Positions 56,258 to 64,000 of a stretch of DNA of 64,000 bases are shown here, piece by piece. Numbering within the stretch: position 1 is the first letter of the stretch; each line of letters begins with the position of its first letter. The DNA is from Craterostigma plantagineum. Taxonomy: Eukaryota > Streptophyta > Magnoliopsida > Lamiales > Linderniaceae. The position numbers and the translations under genes were made by a program. The DNA is taken from assembly GCA_027422505.1 (NCBI GenBank), contig JAPQWV010000301.1:1-64000 (forward strand), read 5' to 3'. The notes below the pieces were generated by a model, which did no database searches, had not been told where the DNA came from, and worked only from the letters and a program-made list of their open reading frames with translations.

Positions 56258-57523
56258 GTGAGTCCATCACTGCCTAGCCTTACAAACCCAAGAACTCCCT
56301 CTGATCCTCCATCCTCACCTACTCTATCTCTCGAAACACTTTACAACCCACACTCAGCGGTAGAGAAGTACATCTTCAACGACGATTGGTTAACAAAGCC
56401 GATGCATCCAGCCTTGGCCAAGGGCTTACTGGACAACGCCAGATACTTCTTCATGAAGGCAAATGTTGACCTAGCACTTATCGACGATGATGAGCTCCAA
56501 GAAGGTGAAGATTACGAAGCAGACATTCCAGAACTTCCAGAGCTTCTCAAACACGTTGTCGTCGATAAGGAGTGCCCCCCCTCGAAATCGAAGATAAGGA
56601 AAGAACAGACGCCGCCGTGGGAAAATGTCAAAGTGATAGCTCCATATCAAGAAGAGATACGGAGAAGGATTTGGAGGAAGGAGGATAGGATCAAGGAGCT
56701 AGACGAGCTGAGTCTAAGAGGCCTAACTCATCATCCTAGACCAACTGCTATACGATACTTGCTCTCTCTTCGTAGAGGGCTTGTGTGGAGAGCAAAAGAT
56801 ACAGATGTTAACGTTCTTAGAAGAGAAGAGAAGGAAAAGGCCAGAATCAGCAAGATCTTGGGAGTTCGGCGAGGTCGTCTCGACTACTATGAGTTTCCAA
56901 TCTACAAAGTGCAGCGAGAAGATGGAACGGTTGAGGAACTGACTGAAGGCGATCTCTCCTACATCCAAGGTGAAGATGTTGATCGGATACTTTTCAGCTT
57001 CAGATTTCTTGGAACACTCCAGAATCCAGACTTGAAAGTAGGTTATGTTGCTCTTAAGCGATTTATGATGCGCCAAATCAAGTTCAATTCGACTCACGAT
57101 CTTCAAATGGCGGTGGAAAGCAACATGAAAAGGGTGAATCTCACGAAGCCATCCTTCGAAGTCCCCGACTCAAGTCTTGGTGACGGCCACATAATCAATG
57201 ATGACGACGATCCATCGGTGGTCTACACCAATTACAAAGGAGAAAAGAGGCTGATGAAAGCATCCAAGATTGCCAAATTCAGCGATGGGACGCTACTAAT
57301 TATTCGGGTGAAAGTCGAATGGATTCTGGAGAAGCTAAGGAACGAAGAAGCAGAAGCCCAGGAGAAGTACGAGAAGCTGATCAACATCATCAACGATCGA
57401 TTATCCTTACGACGAACGATACGATCTTACGAGTTCAGACTTGGACTCAGGAAATCGATTGATGCTGTGGAGAAACCCAAGAAGAAGAAGACGCAAAGGA
57501 CATCAAAGCAAAAAGGATGCTAA
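56258..57523 (+). CDS. Extra gene of Copia-C, C-terminal frame
   Basis: An intact 421-codon frame. A Pro/Ser-rich start (MSPSLPSLTNPRTPSD) leads to VEKYIFNDDWLTKPMHP, LIDDDELQEGEDYEADIPEL, a basic region (YQEEIRRRIWRKEDRIKEL), YVALKRFMMRQIKFNSTHD with LQMAVESNM, and KFSDGTLLIIRVKVEWILEK. A Lys-rich tail ends at TAA. The last two motif blocks are shared with Copia-B (28200-28500). The predicted C-terminal helices suggest a nucleic-acid-binding or structural role, which is inference only. The frame ends ten bases before the 3' LTR, so the terminal PPT lies right after the stop. Confidence 0.75.
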   Translation: MSPSLPSLTNPRTPSDPPSSPTLSLETLYNPHSAVEKYIFNDDWLTKPMHPALAKGLLDNARYFFMKANVDLALIDDDELQEGEDYEADIPELPELLKHVVVDKECPPSKSKIRKEQTPPWENVKVIAPYQEEIRRRIWRKEDRIKELDELSLRGLTHHPRPTAIRYLLSLRRGLVWRAKDTDVNVLRREEKEKARISKILGVRRGRLDYYEFPIYKVQREDGTVEELTEGDLSYIQGEDVDRILFSFRFLGTLQNPDLKVGYVALKRFMMRQIKFNSTHDLQMAVESNMKRVNLTKPSFEVPDSSLGDGHIINDDDDPSVVYTNYKGEKRLMKASKIAKFSDGTLLIIRVKVEWILEKLRNEEAEAQEKYEKLINIINDRLSLRRTIRSYEFRLGLRKSIDAVEKPKKKKTQRTSKQKGC

Positions 57524-57532
57524 GGGGGAGAT

Positions 57533-57837
57533 TGTTAGGAATATTTTGTAGCATCCTTTAATTATGTAATCTTGGGTTAATGTGTTGGGTTGTAATAGTT
57601 TGGGTTAACTTATGATATTTAGTCATAGTTTTGTATTGGGCTTTAATATACCAATCAATTGTGGTATATAAAGCCCAAATAACCCTAATTAGGGTTTTAT
57701 CAAAAGTATTGAAAGGTAAGCCACCTTGTACGTTAGATTAAGAAAACACACACTAACACACACACTCAAGGTGTTCTTCACGTTTCACACATTCAAACCA
57801 ATCTTTTGATCCTTGTTTGGTAAAATAAGGGCCAACA
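57533..57837 (+). repeat. 3' LTR of Copia-C
   Basis: Almost identical to 43385-43687. One clear substitution is visible (TTTGGGTTAAC against TTTGGGGTAAC). The PPT AGGGGGAGA lies directly upstream. Confidence 0.94.
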
Positions 57838-58477
57838 GTTTTTTACCATTTTGTTATTATTTTTTGTGTTTATTTTGGGCCCCATAGGAAATGTCAAAAT
57901 CCAGCAAAACCATTTACGATTTTATTTTGCAAGGAAACATTTTGACGTTGTTCACAATATAAACAACGACGCAAAATGTTTTTATTTTTATTTTTTTAGC
58001 TCGAGCTCTTGAGCTGGTTAAATCGAGTAGTTCAAATTTCGAATTTTTTAAACTTATGTTATAAAATTAATAAAGAATTAAGCTTGAATAAATTATAAGA
58101 ACTCTATCTCGACAATCACGAGTTGGAGCCTTCCCATGTTATGTTTTTTTCTTTTTCTCGTGTCTCTACCCGTCTGTTCTACCCTTCTTATTCTCATCCA
58201 TTTCTTTCTTCTCCATCACTTATTTTCCTGCACCTTGTTGGTTGCCTTGTTGGCTCCTTTCGCATTTTCTGTTTGTTTCCTTTTTATGTTTCTTTGCTTT
58301 TTCTATTTACCTCTTTCAAATCTTAGTCTCCCCATGTGGGAGTTGTGTCTCCTCATCTTAGTAGTTTGTTTAACCTTTTTGGGGCTTTAAATCTTGTTTT
58401 CTTTTGTGCTTTTTTGTCTTTTCATTATGTTTGATGTGTGTACGTTTCTATCTGTTTGAGAGCTTTTCTCCCTCTGC
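57838..58477. other. Host or decayed repeat sequence; no gene seen
   Basis: After the G(T)6 flank of Copia-C the sequence is AT-rich, then pyrimidine-rich from 58130. A CTCCCCATGTGGGAG block at 58330 resembles the L1-like tail at 14350. The frames at 58123-58390 are low-complexity Phe/Leu/Ser and are not called. Confidence 0.4.
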
Positions 58478-58590
58478 CGATGAGGCTTGGCTCTACTGGT
58501 CAAGCTGAGGCGCTTAGGGTCATGTTGGGAGAGGTTCTGGGTTCGAATCTCATCCATATGACATTTCCCTAGGCCTGCCCACATGTTTTA
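58478..58590 (+). mobile_element. tRNA-derived SINE-like unit
   Basis: A box-A-like TGGCTCTACTGG (58488-58499) and a box-B-like GGTTCGAATCT (58540-58550) are spaced as in RNA polymerase III promoters of plant tRNA-derived SINEs. No cloverleaf can be closed, so it is not a tRNA gene. The ends were not resolved. Confidence 0.5.
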
Positions 58591-59357
58591 CATCTCATAT
58601 CTTATTGTTGCAGCCTTTGTCGTCCAATTATGCATTTTTTTATCCATTACATCGCTTATGCTACTAATTTTTGGTTTGCAACCGTAACTTTTATAGCTTT
58701 TTTTCATGTATGAAAATGGACATTTTATGCTTATGCGAGGATGGAGGCATCTTCGGAGGGTGATATTACTCTTGGTTTGCAACAAGTTATGCTTATGCAG
58801 GGGGAGAGGGTGCTCTTCCTACTGTTTTAGTTGGATAGTACAGTGGTTTCGGCTAACGGTGGAGGTGATGAGAGAGCGTGAGAGACAGAGCGACTCTGCT
58901 CTCAATAATGTAAATAATAATAAGGGAAGATGGATTCGTATTTTTTTCTTGCTTTTCTCTAAAGTGGAAGATAATAGTGCAATAGATGATAGTGTTCTAT
59001 GTTCTTTCTGTCGCGGAAGCTCGGCCGGGGTTGATGTATGGAGGTCAACGTGAAGATGATTTAGAGGCTGCCCAGAATATTAATAGGTTGCTGATTCTTT
59101 TTGCCAGTGTTTAATGCATCGCCGGCCTACGCTCGATATAGATTCGTGGTAGATCGTGTATAATTTTGTTTGGCGATTATAAAGGCGACAGATTGCGGGA
59201 ACGGAAAAGATTCATCATATATGTGAAATTGTATTACTTGACGAGGTTGTCTATTATAGAAACATGTTATCTGAGAGACATATTAGATTATTTTCATTGC
59301 TTTCAAAAATAATTTTCATTTATTCTAATGTTTATTGTTTTTTATTTACATTTTCGT
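58591..59357. other. Probable Helitron interior; no confident gene
   Basis: Contains a short frame MEASSEGDITLGLQQVMLMQ near 58741 without recognised homology, and (AAT)n-type low-complexity sequence near 58905. It lies upstream of the Helitron-like 3' end. The 5' terminus was not found. Confidence 0.3.
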
Positions 59358-59389
59358 TGCACACACGTAGAGTGTGCACGGGTTACTAG
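59358..59389 (+). mobile_element. Helitron 3' terminus (hairpin plus CTAG)
   Basis: A 7-bp stem TGCACAC/GTGTGCA with a 7-base loop (59358-59378), then CGGGTTACTAG and a T. This is the canonical Helitron end: a subterminal hairpin about ten bases before CTRR, inserted before T. Confidence 0.65.
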
Positions 59390-60449
59390 TGTGTATTAAT
59401 TTAATACATGGTGTAGTCTCTTCCACATTTATTTTAATGCATGCTTTAACGGTTTATTGCACGTTTATTTCTTACTGGCTGCCTTCTTTGTTTGTTATCG
59501 TTATTTTACTTTTCTTTTGCTATTGCAATTTTTATTTCTATAGTGAAATATTAATTTAGTGTGGATGTATATTAATTTAGAATAGTGATCAAATAAAAGA
59601 TTGGTACGGAACTTAATACTAAGATTGAGAAAGTTAGAGGTAAATATTTTATTATTCAATAAGGGATCTTTCGGTATGAGGCCTAACTCAATTTTTCAAT
59701 AGATTCAGGCCCCTTCAGTATAAAACTTAGTTTTAATAACCCATTTTGACTTACATCTATAGAATAAGTCCCCTGACCAAAACATCGTTACGAAAGATCA
59801 GTAAAAACGAAGTATCGCGAAGCTTTCTTTGGTTACTAACGTATAATTGTTGTTCCAGTAAAGTTAATTGTTAGTTAGTGCTATTATTATGATATCATAT
59901 GGTTATTAAATGGTATCAGTTGAACAAATTCTTTTTTCTACGATCATAACTTTTGTATACATTATTCATCTGCACGAGCACCCACCTTGCGCTATACCAA
60001 GTTCATATGTTCTTGGGATTTATTATAATATCATAATGGCAAGATTTGTGGCGATTATTTCGAAATTTTGACGCAAATTATGAATATATTAGTACATCGA
60101 ATAATGTTTAGCCAAAATTGAAGATAATATGTAAATTTGAGAGACCCACAGGCTGAGCATTTCGACGCGCCACTGTGTTTGCTTTGTTAGTCGTTAGAGG
60201 TTAATCGAACTGAAAATGCAATGCAGATAATTTTAGCGTAGATCATTGTTCCTGAAACTAGTTTGAGTGGTGAATCAATTGTTATCCAGAACCAGTCAAA
60301 ATGTATTCTTCGCCAAACAAGTGGTAACAATTCTGCCATAGAGGTACGAAAAAGAATTTAAGTGGTACCAGTTGTCGTTTACTTGGTACCGTTGAATTTG
60401 AGGCTTTTAGCGGGATTTCTAAACTTACGTGGAGTTTTGAGGGGAATTT
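59390..60449. other. AT-rich intergenic sequence; nothing recognised
   Basis: No coding frame, LTR boundary or repeat array could be supported. Some CGAAGTATCGCGAAGC-like short palindromic stretches occur near 59812. Confidence 0.4.
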
Positions 60450-61065
60450 TGTAATACCCGTAAATTTTAATATGGGATTTTAATGTAAATTAATAATATA
60501 ATTTGTTAAGTAGGAAGTTGATGATGAAATTTTAAGTATAATATTTCCAAAGAAATTTCAAAGCTTAAATAATAATAATAATAATAATAGAACACATGGA
60601 AATGGGCTACTTAATTGGGGTATTGTCGAAATAAAACCCAAACCATAGAGAAGTGATAACTAATAACATTACTTGAACCCAAGGTAATCTAACGTCATCA
60701 TTTGCTTGTCCCATCGTTTATGCTTTCGACAATTAAACACTTTTCTAACAATTTCGGCTATCAAAGAATACGGAGAAAGAAACCTTAACGGAAAAAGAAC
60801 AAAGAACACAACGCTAAGGCTAGGAGAGTAAGAAGGAATTCGATTGAGCTTGGGAGTTTTGCACTTAACGAATAGGGCTTTGAAAGTAAGGTATGTGCGA
60901 GTTTTAATGCTTATTAAATTTAGTATGTGTAATATGTCTTCAATATACATATATGTCTTTACGTGATAAAGTGAAAATTATAGAAGAGTTCGAAAACTGC
61001 CAAGATTAGGAAACTTAAGTCTGTGAAGGGTTCAGTTTTTAATCATAGGTTAGAAGATATAAGTC
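60450..61065 (+). repeat. 5' part of a Tekay-type gypsy LTR, cut by a Sirevirus
   Basis: It begins TGTAATACCCGTAAATTTTA with an AATATGGGATTTTAAT continuation. This matches the reverse complement of 42030-42079 and so marks an LTR start. (AAT)n at about 60568-60590. The LTR is interrupted at 61065/61066. Confidence 0.6.
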
Positions 61066-62950
61066 TGCCTAAGAGGGGGGTGAATTAGGCTTACAAAGAT
61101 TTTATGCATCTTTTCACAAATCCTAAGTGTAGTAACTTAGATATGCCTACTAATGTTTGTGACGAGTATGCCTGATATATCCTAGTACCGTCGGATGTGT
61201 GTCGGGTCTGTCTCACAGCGATAAAGAAATAACCGAAAGTAAATGCGAGACAGGATTTTTATAGAGGTTATATCCCCAACTGGGGTTTACTCCTCTCCTT
61301 GGGATTTGCTTCCCAAGAGTTTAAGCAATCACTATAATGCACCGTAGCTGGTTACAAAACTGATTGGTTGGCCCAATAAACAACCGAAATAAGTCGTACA
61401 CTAGCCACTACTAAGTTACCACACGCCGAGTTTCGTCTCGGAATCTCCTTGATCCCAACAGACACAGCTCACTGTCGACGGGCCCCCGGAACTCGTCCTT
61501 CCCTTCACATGTGCGTAAACGTCGACCTCGCCTCCTTGGTATTGCTCACGTCCGAAGACAACAAGTCCGAAGACAGAATATATGGAGGGGATGATGGAAT
61601 ATCAGATGAATCACTCGCTCAGTGATGGAATCGCAAGTTAAGGCTCAGTAAGGCAGAAAGCTATCACAAATGGAAGGCTCAGGAATCTCTTAGTGTCTTT
61701 CTGCTAAAATATCTCGTGTAGGCTTATATTCGCAAATTCTCAGTTCCTCGAAAATCTGAAGTGTGGCTCATATATAATCTTTTTCAATCAGCACTTCACA
61801 TGGAAAATCATATCATTTAATAATCACCAAATCAAGCATAGTTTCCATGCAATTTTCGAGTCAATCATACCAAAATCATGCTCTTAATAAATCATCACAA
61901 CGGTCATATAGCATATTAAAGCATGATTATTTTGTTTTCATGCATATAAGAGTTCTTAATAAATCATCACAACGGTCATATAGCATATTTAATCATGCTC
62001 TTAATAAATCATCACAACGGCCAAATAGCATATTAAATCATGCTCTTAATAAATCATCACAGCGGTCATATAGCATATTAAAGCATGATTATTTTCCATA
62101 TAAGAGCTCATTTAAGCATGAATATATTCCACATAAAGACTCAATTTCGTTCTCATGCATATTCAATCACTTCGCATATATTTACCATGTCATGACTTTC
62201 CATAAGTGATTCCCTGCTATCTGTTTCTAGTATAAATCAATCCAGATTAACTTTTCAATTATAGCACACGAGATAGCATCATATCAGCACGTTTTCCATA
62301 TGTAGCTCATAGTATTAGATCAATATATTTACCATGTTTAGCACACAAATCAGACCAGAGCATACTTCATTCGATTTATCAATCATGGCAGAACTTTCCT
62401 TATTTCAGAGATCACATCCGTTTATAGCACATACCATATAATAGCATCTTATCCACATAGTCAATCAAATCAAATCTTCCCTAAATATAATATTCCAATC
62501 AGCATAAGGAAAGATATTAATTCAATATTGCACATTAAATTCAGTGGAAATCATGCAAAGAATCGTATATGTAATTTTCGTTAGGAATAATAGATTTTGA
62601 ACAGATGTATCACTTTCCATATATATAAACAGCATATTTTCCTTTTATAACTCAGTAGGATATCTCATGCATTATTTCCATATATAGCACAGAACGGTAT
62701 ATCCTATCACATGGTCTGTCTATAACATGCGATCACCTAGTCTCAACAACTAATCACCAAATTATATGCGAATCAAATATTCGACACTTTAATAAATCAA
62801 TAGCTCAAAATTAATGCATGTGTGAATATTTTCATATACTTAGACATTATATTGATCATAGATCGAATTGCTTAATTTATAGACCTAACGTTATTACAAT
62901 TGCATTGTCCATCAAAACTCTCTAACACACATGGACCAAAAAGGTCAACA
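61066..62950 (-). repeat. 3' LTR of a minus-strand Sirevirus
   Basis: On the minus strand it begins TGTTGACCTTTTTGG directly after the PPT CAAAAAGGGGGAGAA and ends ACCCCCCTCTTAGGCA, the common Sirevirus LTR end; 1885 bp. It contains a four-copy repeat at 61877-62090. The left flank is AAGTC, whose partner lies outside the window. Confidence 0.7.
61877..62090. repeat. Four-copy direct repeat inside the Sirevirus LTR
   Basis: The unit TTAATAAATCATCACAACGG followed by TCATATAGCATATT occurs four times, beginning near 61877, 61950, 61994 and 62039. The spacing is irregular (73, 44 and 45 bases). A GCATGATTATTTT tail occurs after the first and last. Confidence 0.88.
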
Positions 62951-63605
62951 TTCTCCCCCTTTTTGATGATAACATGTAATTGATGCAACACATAAGCATG
63001 TAAGCATATTCGATTTCACAAGTCCTAGCGCATATGTCTAAGTGTTCAACAATTTGCAAAACAGAGCATATGATATTTCCTAATCACATATCATACATAT
63101 TTGCTCCCCCTGCCTAAGTGTAGTTATCTCTATGTCATGCAAAGATATATTATGAATGAATTTTCTCCCCCTGTCTAAGTGAGGATATATCATGTCATTA
63201 AAGGTTATATCGTGGGTGCAAAATTTTGAAATTTACCCGTGAGTGTGCTCCCCCTGCCTAAGTGCGCATTTTCCAAGCATGATTCAAGCAATCGGATAAT
63301 CATCGCATCAGGCACTTATCAAGACATGTCACACAAGTCAATTTGCACAGTTAAGTATCTGAGTATCACTGTATCAGAGCATAAGATTAGATAGCGCAGT
63401 GTAAGATCAGCACAGATATATCCGGAGATCAGAGTAAAATATCGAGAACGCATAGAAGCATCAAAGATATATCATAAAAGCAAATATTATATTGATTAGG
63501 GTTCAACGAACTTCCCTAAACACCAACTACTAGCCAAAATACCAAAATACGTAAGACGCTTAATCGCCTAGCACTTACCTTACTACTCCCCCCTCATCAT
63601 CAAAA
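62951..63605 (-). promoter_or_regulatory. Multiple PPT region of the Sirevirus
   Basis: CTCCCCCT or CTCCCCCC blocks (AGGGGGAG on the minus strand) occur at about 62953, 63103, 63163, 63250 and 63586. The first and last sit next to TTTTTGATGAT or CATCATCAAAAAA. Repeated PPTs after pol are diagnostic of Sireviruses. Confidence 0.7.
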
Positions 63606-63695
63606 AAGGCGGGAGGGACACTTAAGAACTAAAAAGGATACTAGCAGGGCGGAATATCCTAAGAGCAACTAAGAGCATGGAACATGTGGGGCAGC

Positions 63696-63905
63696 CTACT
63701 GGCTTGAAGATGTTTCAGAATCGGCGGGTTTAGGAAGGGACTTCTTGACCAGCTTCGAGAGGTTGGACAGTTTCAGCGACAGCTCGGTACGATAATCATC
63801 AGCACGTACAAATGCTTGGGGGACTAAATCTTTACGGGATACCTTAGGTGAGTACATGCATGTACAGCGCCATAAGCTTTCTTTATGGCTGGATCTTGTT
63901 TTCTA
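63696..63905 (-). pseudogene. C-terminal fragment of the Sirevirus post-pol gene
   Basis: A minus-strand frame ends DLVPQAFVRADDYRTELSLK then LSNLSKLVKKSLPKPADSE and TAG (63696-63698). An overlapping frame upstream (ARRKQDPAIKKAYGAVHAC) is probably the same gene with a shift near 63860. Its position, before the multiple PPTs, fits the extra or env-like gene of Sireviruses. I see no motif shared with the Copia-B/C extra gene. The gene runs off the window. Confidence 0.35.
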
Positions 63906-64000
63906 CGGGCCTTCCTTGTGGCATTTGTTTCAGAATGATTAATGGAAATTTTTGAGGTAGAGCCTATTTCGAAATTGTCGCTTCTAAAGGTGATAGGCTG

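Larger units (their letters stand above)
43385..57837 (+). mobile_element. Copia-C: 14.5 kb Sirevirus-like copia with extra gene and nested solo LTR
   Basis: 5' LTR 43385-43687, Met-type PBS, a repeat-rich leader, a long gag split by a solo LTR, pol (50558-53907), several PPT-like motifs, an extra gene (54767-57523), a PPT and a 3' LTR 57533-57837. Flanks are G(T)6 on both sides (43378-43384 and 57838-57844), compatible with a target duplication in a T tract. The LTRs are almost identical, yet gag, pol and the extra gene carry several lesions. Long gag with coiled coil, multiple PPTs and a gene after pol fit the Sirevirus lineage. The LTRs are unusually short for that lineage. Confidence 0.9.

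Noticed and set aside
54767..57523. Calling the extra gene an envelope gene
   Set aside because: Position fits env-like genes of Sireviruses, but no signal peptide, transmembrane segment or fusion-like segment is visible.
58123..58390. Phe/Leu/Ser-rich frames of 67 and 84 codons
   Set aside because: Pyrimidine-rich low complexity in two overlapping frames; no membrane-protein family recognised.
58488..58550. Possible tRNA gene (box A and box B)
   Set aside because: The boxes are present but no acceptor, anticodon or T stems close; better explained as a tRNA-derived SINE.
61877..62090. Possible CRISPR-like array
   Set aside because: Repeats are in a plant LTR, with irregular spacing and partial units; a plain repeat inside a retroelement.

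Overview
This is nuclear DNA from a flowering plant, most likely a eudicot. It is AT-rich, has spliced plant-type genes, and is packed with nested LTR retrotransposons. Nearly every long reading frame is a retroelement gag or pol piece. Only two host-type genes are visible: a two-exon 62-codon frame at 4289-4582, and a six-exon plant sulfotransferase-like gene at 10872-12800 that carries three single-base frame breaks. No rRNA or intact tRNA gene and no CRISPR array was seen.
Layout. 1-3815 is a mosaic of decayed Athila/Tat-like gypsy sequence and a 5'-truncated Ty1/copia tail with its 3' LTR. 3816-5165 is host sequence with the mini-gene. 5166-10267 is a full-length Tork/Tnt1-like copia (Copia-A) with LTRs, PBS, PPT and a GGTAA target duplication. 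10268-14725 is host sequence with the sulfotransferase gene and a GC-rich stretch ending in an L1-like tail. 14726-24440 is a minus-strand chimera: the 3' half is Athila-like, the 5' half Tekay-type gypsy with a 2.9 kb LTR. 24441-29027 is the 3' half of a Sirevirus-like copia (Copia-B). 29028-42079 is a Tekay-type LTR split by a complete but pol-less Athila element (31246-41694, TSD ATAGT), which itself holds a solo LTR (36012-38951, TSD GAGCC). 42218-42755 is a long foldback element and 42934-43309 a hAT MITE with an 8-bp TSD. 43385-57837 is a 14.5 kb Sirevirus-like copia (Copia-C) whose gag is split by a solo LTR (46682-49432, TSD TTAGC). It carries a large extra gene between pol and the 3' LTR. 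57838-64000 holds a SINE-like unit, a Helitron 3' terminus, a gypsy LTR fragment and the 3' end of a minus-strand Sirevirus.
Best leads. First, the extra two-part gene shared by Copia-B and Copia-C; each copy is preceded by a leader of repeated CpG words and a 3' splice-acceptor-like tract next to its ATG. Second, LTRs of several families carry one short CpG word many times at irregular spacing (ATGTCGAGAT type; CGCCGAG type; a TCACGGCCGTGA palindrome module). Third, a pol-less Athila and a coding-defective Copia-C both look recently mobilised, which suggests help in trans. All coordinates and homologies come from reading by eye; no alignment or database search was run.
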